NCBI GenBank assembly: GCA_945865925.1
Contig: CAMBFG010000001.1
Span: 330,854 to 394,853, forward strand
DNA: 64,000 bases
Direction of reading: 5' to 3'
Source: Dehalococcoides mccartyi
GTDB taxonomy: Bacteria > Chloroflexota > Dehalococcoidia > UBA2979
Below the pieces are notes generated by a model. The model was not told the DNA's origin. It searched no databases and was given only the letters and a program-made list of their open reading frames with translations. Within the stretch, counting starts at the first letter, position 1. The number at the start of each line of letters is the position of its first letter. The translations under genes were made by a program, and so were the position numbers. This document shows positions 7,805-15,108 of this stretch, piece after piece.

Positions 7805-9160
7805 GTGGCCGTCGATCCGGAGACCTACGCCGACCTCGCCCGCGAGGACCTCGCGCACCTGTTGCACCCGCAGTACTACGCGCCGGACCACCAGCAGCCG
7901 GTGATCTTTGACCACGGCCAGGGCGTCTGGCTCACCGACCTCCAGGGGCGCCGGTACATCGATGGACTGTCCTCACTGTGGAACGTCGCCGTCGGTCACG
8001 GCCGAAGCGAACTCGCGGACGCTGCGGCAGAGCAGATGCGGAAGGTCGCGTTCACCAACAACTACGTCGGCTTCTCCAACGTCCCCGCGATCAAACTCGC
8101 GTCGAAGGTCATCGACCTCTGCTACGACAACATGGAGGCCGTCTACTTCACGAACTCCGGATCGGAGTCGAACGAGGGTGCGTTCAAGACGGCGCGGTTC
8201 TACTGGAACCTGAAGGGCCGTCCGACCAAGGTGAAGATCATTGCGCGCGAGCGGTCGTATCACGGCGGCACGCTCGCAGCGTCCTCGATGACCGGGTTGC
8301 CGGTGTTCTGGAAATACTTCGGGCCTCTCGTGCCCGAGGTCGTCCACACGAAGAAGCCGGACAACCTCGAATGTGACTGCACGCCCAACACTGACGGGGA
8401 GTGCGCACACTGGCTCGAGGAGGCGATCAAGCACGAAGGACCGGACACGGTCGCGGCATTCATCGCAGAGCCCGTGAAGGGCGCCGGCGGTGTGTGGACG
8501 CCCGCCGCCGACTACTTCGCGAAGATCCGCGAGATCTGTGACCGCTACGACGTCCTGCTGATCACCGATGAGGTGATTACCGGTTTCGGACGGACCGGGT
8601 ACTGGTTCGCGCTCCAGCGCTGGGGAGTGAACCCGGACATCGTCACCGTCGCGAAGGCGATCACGTCTGGCTACATCCCGATGGGCGCATTCATCGTCTC
8701 CGGCGAGATCCGCGACGCCCTCCACGACCTGCCGCCCGACGCCCGCTTCATGCATGCCTATACCAACTCGGCGCACCCGACGGCCTCGGCGGTCGGTCTG
8801 CGCAACCTCCAGATCTTCGAGGACGAAGGACTGCTCGCGAACGCGCAGGCGATGGGCGACCGGCTGGGCGAAGGGCTGCAGGCCAACCTCGGCGGCCACC
8901 CCCACGTGACGAACCTGCGCTGGCTCGCGCTCATGTCCGGGTTCACGCTCATGCGGGACGCTGCGACCAATACGCCGTACGAGGCGTCCGAGGGCATGGC
9001 GATCAAGGTGCAGCGGCACATGCGAGAGCAGGGCGAACTCATCACTCGAGTGGTGGGAGACAACGTGCTGTTCGCACCACCGCTCTGCATCAACGCCGCC
9101 GAGGTCGACCAGATGGTGGCCTCCGCGACCGCTGCAGTGAAGGCCGTGACTGGCTCCTAA
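7805..9160 (+). CDS. Class III PLP aminotransferase (omega-amino acid type)
   Basis: 451-residue fold-type I transaminase. Landmarks: 'NSGSESNEGAFKTARFYW' near residue 120, the PLP-ring motif DEVITGFGRTG near 258, and the Schiff-base lysine in TVAKAITSGYIPMGA near 285. The motif set fits omega-amino-acid:pyruvate or beta-alanine/putrescine-type transaminases, but the exact donor is not readable. The GTG start has AAGGAG 7 nt upstream. A cysteine-containing insert (CDCTPNTDGEC) near residue 195 is not general in the family. Confidence 0.88.
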   Translation: MAVDPETYADLAREDLAHLLHPQYYAPDHQQPVIFDHGQGVWLTDLQGRRYIDGLSSLWNVAVGHGRSELADAAAEQMRKVAFTNNYVGFSNVPAIKLASKVIDLCYDNMEAVYFTNSGSESNEGAFKTARFYWNLKGRPTKVKIIARERSYHGGTLAASSMTGLPVFWKYFGPLVPEVVHTKKPDNLECDCTPNTDGECAHWLEEAIKHEGPDTVAAFIAEPVKGAGGVWTPAADYFAKIREICDRYDVLLITDEVITGFGRTGYWFALQRWGVNPDIVTVAKAITSGYIPMGAFIVSGEIRDALHDLPPDARFMHAYTNSAHPTASAVGLRNLQIFEDEGLLANAQAMGDRLGEGLQANLGGHPHVTNLRWLALMSGFTLMRDAATNTPYEASEGMAIKVQRHMREQGELITRVVGDNVLFAPPLCINAAEVDQMVASATAAVKAVTGS

Positions 9161-9200
9161 CGAGACTGAAATAAATGCTCACCTTGCCTATCGAGTGCTG

Positions 9201-9229
9201 TTGACAAGCGGATCGCGGATCTCTAGTCT
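9201..9229 (+). promoter_or_regulatory. Strong sigma-70-type promoter
   Basis: Perfect TTGACA, 17-bp spacer and TAGTCT; the best promoter match in the window. It drives the short structured transcript that starts near 9236, about 75 nt after the aminotransferase stop. Confidence 0.75.
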
Positions 9230-9255
9230 CGGCTACAGGAAAGGGGGTGATGCGC

Positions 9256-9315
9256 GTGACCGATGACAGTAGTCACCAACCGGGCCGGCCACACGTGGAG
9301 GTGGCCGAAACGTAA
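9256..9315 (+). CDS. Possible 19-residue peptide within the structured transcript
   Basis: GTG start (an ATG lies two codons earlier) behind AAAGGGGGTGAT, which closely matches the complement of the 16S rRNA 3' end. The peptide starts VTDDSSHQPGR and is hydrophilic, without a membrane or signal segment. The stop codon abuts the 3' strand of the helix that can hide the ribosome site, so translation and folding would compete. Coding status is unproven, and the frame may be only part of an RNA element. Confidence 0.35.
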   Translation: MTDDSSHQPGRPHVEVAET

Positions 9316-9342
9316 CCCCCGGTCCTGAGTGGCCACAAAACG

Positions 9343-9377
9343 GAGGGGCGTCTCAATGAGACGCCCCTCACGCTTTC
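9343..9377 (+). terminator. Intrinsic terminator 1
   Basis: Perfect 12-bp stem GAGGGGCGTCTC/GAGACGCCCCTC with a 3-nt loop, followed by ACGCTTTCTTGTC. It ends the short transcript. Confidence 0.75.
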
Positions 9378-9394
9378 TTGTCTGAGTTTGGGTC

Positions 9395-9428
9395 GGGGCG
9401 TCACCAAGGTGGCGCCCCTCACGCTTTC
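9395..9428 (+). terminator. Intrinsic terminator 2 (tandem copy)
   Basis: 11-bp stem GGGGCGTCACC/GGTGGCGCCCC with one G-U pair, followed by TCACGCTTTCC. The flanks and lower stem repeat terminator 1, so this looks like a duplicated terminator 50 nt before birA. Confidence 0.7.
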
Positions 9429-9465
9429 CGGGGCCGAACCACTCGCCCTGACCCGTGTACCTCGC

Positions 9466-9471
9466 TACGGT
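9466..9471 (+). promoter_or_regulatory. -10 element of birA, leaderless type
   Basis: TACGGT followed by exactly 6 nt and the birA ATG; no ribosome site is present. A -35 is not obvious. Confidence 0.4.
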
Positions 9472-9477
9472 GCGGGC

Positions 9478-10257
9478 ATGCCGTTCGACCTCGCCCGCTA
9501 CCACGCACTCCGCCGCTCCTCACGAGTCGGCGGGGAGGTCGCGTACCTCGAAGCCACCACCTCGACGATGGATGACGCGCGGGCAGGGGCAGCCGAGGGG
9601 CGCCCATGCGGCACGGCATATATCGCGGGCGAGCAAAGCGCCGGTCGAGGGCGGCAGGGTCGATCGTGGATCTCCGCAGCCTCGGCGGGGCTGTACGTGA
9701 CCTACCACCTCTGTCCCGAACAGACCGAGGGTGCGCCGCTCCTCGGACTTGCTGCGGCGGTCGCCGCTGCCGAGGCGGTGCAGGCCGCGTGCGGGCTCTC
9801 GGTCGACCTCAAGTGGCCGAATGACCTGCAGGTCGGCGGCAAAAAGTTGGCGGGCATCCTGGCGGAGGCACGGCCACGCGGGACGGGCCTCGATGTCTTC
9901 ATCGGCATCGGCATCAACCTGCGGACGGCGGCGGAACTCCCCCCCGAGGTCGCCGCCATCGCGACGAGCATCGAGGGCGCCGGGTACCCCGCCCCGACCC
10001 GCGAAGTGCTACTGGCAGCGCTCTCGACGGCATTCGACGCGCGCTCCGCGCAGGCCGAAAGCGACCCGGCAGCGCTGGTCGCCGAGTGGCGTTCGCGGCT
10101 GGTGACCATCGGCCAGCAGGTGCGCCTCGCGACCCCGTCCGGAGAGGTCGAGGGCGAGGCCGTCGACGTGACCTCGACCGGTGAACTCGTGCTGGCGCTG
10201 CCCACGGGGGAGCGCCGGTCGTTCGCGGCGGGGGACGTGACCACGGTGCGGCGGTAG
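9478..10257 (+). CDS. birA: Biotin--[acetyl-CoA-carboxylase] ligase
   Basis: Activates biotin to biotinyl-AMP and attaches it to carboxylase carrier domains. The biotin/ATP loop GRGRQGRSW (about 58-66), KWPNDL, GKKLAGIL and GIGINL motifs are all present, followed by the small C-terminal SH3-like domain. At 259 aa it lacks the N-terminal helix-turn-helix of repressor-type BirA, so it should be an enzyme only. The internal ATG is chosen for family length; a longer frame would run back into terminator 2. Confidence 0.92.
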   Translation: MPFDLARYHALRRSSRVGGEVAYLEATTSTMDDARAGAAEGRPCGTAYIAGEQSAGRGRQGRSWISAASAGLYVTYHLCPEQTEGAPLLGLAAAVAAAEAVQAACGLSVDLKWPNDLQVGGKKLAGILAEARPRGTGLDVFIGIGINLRTAAELPPEVAAIATSIEGAGYPAPTREVLLAALSTAFDARSAQAESDPAALVAEWRSRLVTIGQQVRLATPSGEVEGEAVDVTSTGELVLALPTGERRSFAAGDVTTVRR

Positions 10258-10258
10258 G

Positions 10259-10287
10259 TTGCCGGTAGCGGGGGCCGCCCGTAGCCT
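10259..10287 (+). promoter_or_regulatory. Promoter of the histidine operon
   Basis: TTGCCG, 17-bp spacer, TAGCCT, starting 1 nt after the birA stop. The predicted transcript start (about 10294) is only a few nt before the leader-peptide ATG. Confidence 0.65.
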
Positions 10288-10297
10288 CGATTCCATC

Positions 10298-10399
10298 ATG
10301 CAGCAGACGCACCTCGTCCACTCGCACGCCAGCCACGCGCACGCCGCCCACGCGGAGCATGCGCATGGCACGCCGTCGTGCGCGCGTCTGCACCGCTAG
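10298..10399 (+). CDS. hisL: His-rich leader peptide of the his operon (attenuator)
   Basis: 33-codon frame with nine histidines (residues 5, 8, 10, 13, 15, 18, 21, 23 and 32), ending in TAG. It sits between a good promoter and a terminator-like hairpin directly ahead of hisZ-hisG-hisD-hisC-hisB-hisN. This composition by chance, in this place, is very unlikely. By analogy with enterobacterial hisL, ribosome stalling at His codons under histidine shortage would let the operon be read through. There is no ribosome site, and the start is almost at the transcript 5' end, so leaderless initiation is expected. Confidence 0.85.
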   Translation: MQQTHLVHSHASHAHAAHAEHAHGTPSCARLHR

Positions 10400-10425
10400 C
10401 GATCCAACCGATCCCCAGCACGCAG

Positions 10426-10460
10426 AGCGCCACGACGGCAGGCCGTCGCGGGCGCTTTGT
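10426..10460 (+). terminator. Attenuator terminator of the his operon
   Basis: Stem AGCGCC+CGACGG paired with CCGTCG+GGCGCT (loop CAGG, small internal loop), followed by TTTGT. Its 5' arm, CACGACGGC (10431-10439), is a perfect 9-bp complement of GCCGTCGTG (10372-10380) inside the leader-peptide gene, which is the expected antiterminator. A 5-bp hairpin, 10368-10372 with 10377-10381, could protect that upstream arm when translation is fast. A further stem, CGGGCGC/GCGCCCG (10449-10468), overlaps the 3' arm. Confidence 0.65.
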
Positions 10461-10570
10461 CGCGCCCGTCGGCGACCTCGATGTCTCGCACCCGCCCGAG
10501 AAGTGAGGCCCGTAGAATGACCGCGAACCCAACCATCGACACCCCACGCACCGCAGCCGAGGAGCCGCCC

Positions 10571-11557
10571 ATGCCTGATCGAGGCCTGCACAGCCCCGGC
10601 ATGCGCGACTTCGGGCCAGCCGAGATGCGGCGCTTCCGCGAGATCGAGCGGCGGTTCCTGGAGGCTGTCGAAGGCTCGGGCTACCTCGAAATCCGCACGC
10701 CCACGATCGAGCCGCTGCACCTGTACACGGCCGCCGGGACGCTCTCACCGCAGGCGCTGGAGCGTGTCTACTCCTTCCTCGACTGGGACGGGTGGAGCGG
10801 TGAGCGCGTGGTGCTGCGCCCGGACGCGACGGTTGCCGCGGCTCGCTGGTACGTGGACGCCACCCGCATGGGGGCCGCACCGATCGCGCGCGTGGCCTAC
10901 GTCGCGCCGGTCTACCGCTTCGCCGTCGAAGGTGACCGCGAAGTCTGGCAGTGCGGCGTCGAACTGTTCGGCCCCGCGGCCGCCGAGGGCGATGCGGAGC
11001 TGCTCACCCTCGCCTCAACATTCCTCCGTGGACTCGGTGTCGCTGACGCAACGGTTGACCTCGCGCACGCGGGACTCGTCCGCGCGGCGTTCGCGGCGGC
11101 GGGCCTCACGCCGTCCCAGCAGGCCGAGGCGTACGACCTGATGCTCGAGGGCGACGCGGGCGTCACCGAGCGGCTCGCGCAGGCCCACCCTGACCAGGCG
11201 ACCAGCCTGCGGCTGCTCGCGGGCGTCGATGGGTCGTCCGGCGGCTACATCCAGAACCTGCGCGCGTCGTTGGTCGCGACCGTCCCCGCTGCCGCCGGGC
11301 CGCTGGACGATCTGTCGAGGGCTGCGGCAGCCCTCGATAATGCCGGCGTGCCGTATCGCGTGCTGGCGGCGACGGCGCGCAACTTCGAGTACTACAGCGG
11401 CGTGACGTTCCGCTTCCAGCAGGGCACCGGCGCCGAGGCGCGCACGCTGCTCGCGGGCGGGCGCTACGACGGGCTGACACAGACGCTGGGGGGCGAGGCT
11501 GCGCCGGCATGCGGATGGGGCGCTGACCTCCTGCGGCTCATCGAGGTGGCGTCGTGA
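10571..11557 (+). CDS. hisZ: ATP phosphoribosyltransferase regulatory subunit HisZ
   Basis: Histidyl-tRNA-synthetase-like protein without tRNA-charging activity that pairs with short-form HisG to form the first enzyme of histidine synthesis. Class II synthetase pieces are seen: 'GMRDFGPAEMRRFREIE', motif 2-like 'RVAYVAPVYRF' and a C-terminal 'LLAGGRYDGL' with 'ACGWGADL'. It is 328 aa and lacks an anticodon-binding domain, as expected for HisZ. The start has GAGGAG 7 nt upstream; an earlier in-frame ATG at 10518 adds an unconserved stretch. It ends in a GTGA overlap with hisG. Confidence 0.88.
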   Translation: MPDRGLHSPGMRDFGPAEMRRFREIERRFLEAVEGSGYLEIRTPTIEPLHLYTAAGTLSPQALERVYSFLDWDGWSGERVVLRPDATVAAARWYVDATRMGAAPIARVAYVAPVYRFAVEGDREVWQCGVELFGPAAAEGDAELLTLASTFLRGLGVADATVDLAHAGLVRAAFAAAGLTPSQQAEAYDLMLEGDAGVTERLAQAHPDQATSLRLLAGVDGSSGGYIQNLRASLVATVPAAAGPLDDLSRAAAALDNAGVPYRVLAATARNFEYYSGVTFRFQQGTGAEARTLLAGGRYDGLTQTLGGEAAPACGWGADLLRLIEVAS

Positions 11558-12978
11558 GCGGCTCACCAACCGCGGGGCGGCCGGTTCGCGTGGCGGTGCC
11601 GCGAGGCGATCTGCGCACGCCCGTCGGTGAGCGCCTGGTGGCGGCCGGGTTCCGCGCGGAGGGCTACCTCGAAGGCTCGCGCACCTATCGCTTCGACGTG
11701 GACGGGATCGACGGCGTACAGGTGCGCGTCTTCTCCGATCAGGACATCCCGATCCAGGTCGCCCTCGGCCAGTACGACCTCGGCATCGCCAGCGGGACGT
11801 GGATCGACGAACTGCTCGTGCGCTACCGCCACGACTCGGTCGTACCACTGCGCCCCCTCGACATCGAGGGCGAGACGCTGGTCATCGCGGGCGCGCCGGG
11901 CGCCGACCTCGCGAGCCTCGCGGGGGCCGGCGTTGTGCGGGTGGCGACGGAGTACCCCCAGATCGCGCACCACTACCTGACGCGGCTGCGCGTCCCGGAC
12001 TACCGGCTGTACGAGGTGTGGGCACAGGCCGAGGCGTGGCCGCCGCGCGACGCCGAACTCGCCATCGCGTCGGCCTCGGCTGTCGCGAAGGAGGGGCTTG
12101 CCGTCCTTGGGACCGTACACCGAGGCGGCGTCTGGCTGATCGCGAACCGCGAGGCGCTCGCGACGCGCGATCTCTCGGCCGCGCTCGGGCCACTGCTCTC
12201 GCTGACGCGTGCGACGACTGAGGGCGGCCTCGTCGACCCCGCGCCGCTCGCGGTCACGCGTGGGATCTCGAAGGCTGCGCTGCCGCGCGAGCGGTTCCGT
12301 ATCGCTGTGCCGGACGGACACGCACAACGGCACACGGTCGCCGCGCTCGCCGACGCTGGCATCGCCTTCCCGGGGTATGAGGCGACCTCCTCCGTGCGGT
12401 ACCCGGAGTCGGGTGACCCGGAGGTCGAGGTGAAGGTGATGCGGCCGCAGGACATGCCTCGCGCCGTCGCCCTCGGCCACTTCGACCTCGCGATCAGCGG
12501 GCGGGACTGGCTGCGGGCGTTCCTTGCCACATTCCCGGCGGCGCCGGTCACGGAACTGTGCGACCTCAAGCGTTCGAAGTATCAGATGGGCGCCGTGATC
12601 AGCGAAGACCTGCCCGTGGACAGCATCGAAGAGGCGATCGCGCTCTGGCGGCGCGACGACCCGGAGTTCCCGATTCGCGTCGCTTCGGAGTACGCGAGCC
12701 TCGCGGACGAGTACGCGCGGACGCGCCACCTCGGCCGGTACCGGGTGATCCCGATCTCCGGTGCGTCCGAGGGCTTCGTGCCAGAGGACGCGGAGATTCT
12801 CATCGAGGGCACCGAGACGGGCACCACGCTGCGCGCCAACCGGCTGCGTATGATCGACATCATCATGGAATCGACGAACTGCGTGATCGGCCACGCGACG
12901 GCGCCCGAGGGCGCTCGCGGGGCCCGACGGGCGGAGTACGTGGCGCGGCTGCGGACGGCAGCCGAGGCCGTCGCCTAG
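11554..12978 (+). CDS. hisG: Double-length ATP phosphoribosyltransferase (two HisG domains fused)
   Basis: 474 residues made of two successive HisG-type catalytic domains (about 10-225 and 247-474), each starting with a 'VAVP' strand and containing 'QDxPxxVALGxxDLxIxxxxWL' (62-84 and 297-320). Only the second half keeps the PRPP-binding loop, EGTETGTTLRAN (418-429). The matching place in the first half reads IASASAVAKEGLAVLG (171-186) and cannot bind PRPP in the known way. Short HisG is about 210 aa, so this is a tandem duplication in which the first half may be structural or regulatory. It needs HisZ, encoded just upstream. Start GTG overlaps the hisZ stop. Confidence 0.85.
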   Translation: MSGSPTAGRPVRVAVPRGDLRTPVGERLVAAGFRAEGYLEGSRTYRFDVDGIDGVQVRVFSDQDIPIQVALGQYDLGIASGTWIDELLVRYRHDSVVPLRPLDIEGETLVIAGAPGADLASLAGAGVVRVATEYPQIAHHYLTRLRVPDYRLYEVWAQAEAWPPRDAELAIASASAVAKEGLAVLGTVHRGGVWLIANREALATRDLSAALGPLLSLTRATTEGGLVDPAPLAVTRGISKAALPRERFRIAVPDGHAQRHTVAALADAGIAFPGYEATSSVRYPESGDPEVEVKVMRPQDMPRAVALGHFDLAISGRDWLRAFLATFPAAPVTELCDLKRSKYQMGAVISEDLPVDSIEEAIALWRRDDPEFPIRVASEYASLADEYARTRHLGRYRVIPISGASEGFVPEDAEILIEGTETGTTLRANRLRMIDIIMESTNCVIGHATAPEGARGARRAEYVARLRTAAEAVA

Positions 12979-13001
12979 GCAGGCGGAGAGGGAGCGCGGA
13001 G

Positions 13002-13751
13002 ATGCCTTCGCTCGGGTCGCACCTCGCACGCGCACGGCAGGTCGCTGCCCGCCTCGCGCTGCCCGAGGTGGATGCCGACCGTGGTGCGTTCTACCTCGGT
13101 GCGACCGCGCCGGACATCCGCGTGATCACACGCCTCGACCGCTCGGTCACGCACTTCTTCGACCTGCGGGACTTCGGCGACCAGGACGGTGTGGCGCGCA
13201 TGTTCGAGGCGCACCCGGCACTCGCGACGCCGTCCGGCCTCGACGCCGCGACCACGGCGTTCATCGCGGGGTACCTCACACACCTCGTGCTTGACGAGGC
13301 GTTCATCAGCGAGGTGTACCGGCCGTCGTTCGGCGCGCTGTCGCTGCTGAAGGAAGACGCGAAGGCGAACGTCCTCGACCGTGCGCTGCAGTACGAGATG
13401 GACCGCCGCGACCGCCAGGATGAGACCGCGATGGCCGAGGTGCGTGCCGCCATCGAGGCGTCGATGCCGGTGGGAGGTATTCCGTTCATCGCGGACGAAC
13501 ACCTCGTGCAGTGGGTGACCGTCTCGGCGGACGTGGCGGGGCAAGCGGCGGACTACTCCCGCTTCCGGCGGATGATGATGCGCCACCTCGAAGGGGCGGG
13601 GTACGACCCCGCCGCCCTCGATGCCGCCTGCGAGGATCCCCACGGCCTGATCCGGGAAGCGTTCGGCGTGGTCTCCGAGGAGCGCATCGAACGGTTCTGG
13701 CGCGACGCGACTGACCGAATGGAAGCGCGCGTGCGCTCGTACCTGCGATGA
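13002..13751 (+). CDS. Zinc-dependent phospholipase-C-like protein (PF00882-type)
   Basis: 249 residues with the opening 'LGSHLARARQVAARL', 'GAFYLGATAPDI', 'VTHFFDLRDF' and 'FIAGYLTHLVLDEAF', which recall the helical zinc-dependent phospholipase C/S1-P1-like family. The histidines and aspartates of those segments would bind metal. No signal peptide is visible. It sits between hisG and hisD with short gaps (23 and 10 nt), so it is part of the his transcript, but no link to histidine synthesis is evident. Family assignment is by motif impression only. Confidence 0.55.
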   Translation: MPSLGSHLARARQVAARLALPEVDADRGAFYLGATAPDIRVITRLDRSVTHFFDLRDFGDQDGVARMFEAHPALATPSGLDAATTAFIAGYLTHLVLDEAFISEVYRPSFGALSLLKEDAKANVLDRALQYEMDRRDRQDETAMAEVRAAIEASMPVGGIPFIADEHLVQWVTVSADVAGQAADYSRFRRMMMRHLEGAGYDPAALDAACEDPHGLIREAFGVVSEERIERFWRDATDRMEARVRSYLR

Positions 13752-13761
13752 GGCTCAACTG

Positions 13762-15108
13762 ATGACCACTTCTTCTGTCCGCTCCCTGCGAGTGGTGACC
13801 GACCTCGATCTCGCGCGTCGCACCGTGCTGGCCCGCGTGCCGCTCGCCGAGCCGGTGCTGGCGGACGCCGTCCAGCGTGGCATCGACGAACTCTGGGGTA
13901 CACCCACCACGCCTGCCGATCACGTCCGCCAGATCATCGAGGCCGTACGCACCGAGGGTGACGCCGCCGTCGTGCGCTTCTCACAGCGCTTCGATGGCTC
14001 GTCATACACCTCGATGGAAGTGACCGACGACGAGGTCGGCGATGCGTTCGAGGCCGTGAGCGCCGAGGAGCACGACGCGATCGCCTTCGCAGTCGAGCGC
14101 GTGCGGCGCTACCACGAGACGCAGATGGAGCACGCGCCCACCTCGTTCAGTGCGCGCGGGACGGGCATGCTCGTCCGGCCGCTGCGCAGCGCCGGCATCT
14201 ACATGACGGGCAACGAGGCGGTACTGCCGTCCTCGGTCGTCCACACCGCGGTGCCAGGCGTTGTCGCCGGGGTGACCGAGGTGATCGGGGTCACCGCGGC
14301 ACGGGCGGACGGCACAGTGAACCCGCTGAAGTTGGTCGCCGCTCGACTCTCCGGAGTGACGCGGATCTTCCGCGCGTCCGGAGCCCAGGCGGTGGCTGCC
14401 CTCGCCTTCGGCACTGAGACGATCCCGCGCGTCGACAAGATCTTCGGCCCCGGGGGCATCTTCGTGACCATCGCCAAGCAGCAGATGTACGGGCGCGTGG
14501 GGATCGATTCGATCTACGGGCCCACGGAAACCCTTGTGCTGGCGGACGACCGAGCCGACCCCGTGCTCTGCGCCGCCGACCTGCTCGCGCAGGCGGAGCA
14601 CGATGTCCTCGCGACGCCGGTGCTGATCACGACCTCGCTGGCACAGGCCGAGGCGGTGGCCGCCGCCATCGAGGAGCAACTGCCGTCGCTGGAGCGCAAC
14701 GCCATCGCACGCGCAGCCATCGAGCGCGGGGGTGCCGTCGTCGCGCACGACCTCGAGGAGGCCATCGCCCTCGCGAACGAGTTCGCGCCGGAGCACCTCT
14801 GTCTGCTCGTCGAAGATCCCGAGGCGCTGCTGCCGCTCGTGCGGAACGCCGGTGGGGTGTTCCTCGGCGAGTCGTCGCCCGAGGTCCTGGGCGACTACAC
14901 CGCCGGACCGAGCCACGTCATGCCGACCGGCGGTGCCGCGCGCTTCGCCTCGCCGCTGAGCATCCTCGACTTCCTCAAGATCACCTCGGTCATCTCGCTG
15001 TCCGAGGCCGACCTCGCGCGGCTCGGGCCGTACGCCGCGAGCCTCGCGCGCGCCGAGGGACTGACGGGGCACGCCCGCAGCATCGAGCGCCGGCTGGAAG
15101 GCCGTTAG
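13762..15108 (+). CDS. hisD: Histidinol dehydrogenase
   Basis: NAD- and zinc-dependent enzyme making the last two oxidations from histidinol to histidine. Landmarks: 'RPLRSAGIYMTGNEAVLPSSV', 'GPGGIFVTIAKQQMYGRVGID', 'LLAQAEHD', 'EFAPEHL' and 'GPSHVMPTGGAARF'. In most HisD proteins the first block reads VGxYxPGG; the TGN here is a local change. Length 448 aa is normal. The stop codon is followed directly by the hisC ATG. Confidence 0.95.
   Translation: MTTSSVRSLRVVTDLDLARRTVLARVPLAEPVLADAVQRGIDELWGTPTTPADHVRQIIEAVRTEGDAAVVRFSQRFDGSSYTSMEVTDDEVGDAFEAVSAEEHDAIAFAVERVRRYHETQMEHAPTSFSARGTGMLVRPLRSAGIYMTGNEAVLPSSVVHTAVPGVVAGVTEVIGVTAARADGTVNPLKLVAARLSGVTRIFRASGAQAVAALAFGTETIPRVDKIFGPGGIFVTIAKQQMYGRVGIDSIYGPTETLVLADDRADPVLCAADLLAQAEHDVLATPVLITTSLAQAEAVAAAIEEQLPSLERNAIARAAIERGGAVVAHDLEEAIALANEFAPEHLCLLVEDPEALLPLVRNAGGVFLGESSPEVLGDYTAGPSHVMPTGGAARFASPLSILDFLKITSVISLSEADLARLGPYAASLARAEGLTGHARSIERRLEGR

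Larger units (their letters stand above)
9236..9377 (+). ncRNA. Compact structured transcript of unknown family
   Basis: Begins at the predicted start of the strong promoter and ends in an intrinsic terminator. By eye, its first 13 nt (9236-9248) pair with 9315-9327 as two perfect runs (CAGGA/TCCTG and GGGGGT/ACCCCC) around an AA/GG internal loop, closing a junction with hairpins at 9256-9276 (GTGAC/GTCAC) and 9286-9307 (7 bp around GGCCAC/GTGGCC). A second GGCCAC at 9331-9336 could take over the GTGGCC strand, giving two exclusive folds just before the terminator. The helix also hides a near-perfect ribosome site (AAAGGGGGTGAT). It could be a small RNA, a leader acting on birA, or the mRNA of the 19-codon frame inside it. 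I do not recognise a known RNA family. Confidence 0.5.

Noticed and set aside
10513-10518. Internal promoter TAGAAT just before hisZ
   Set aside because: The -10 is good but no -35 exists at 16-19 bp. It may give low basal expression, but the evidence is too thin to list as a feature.
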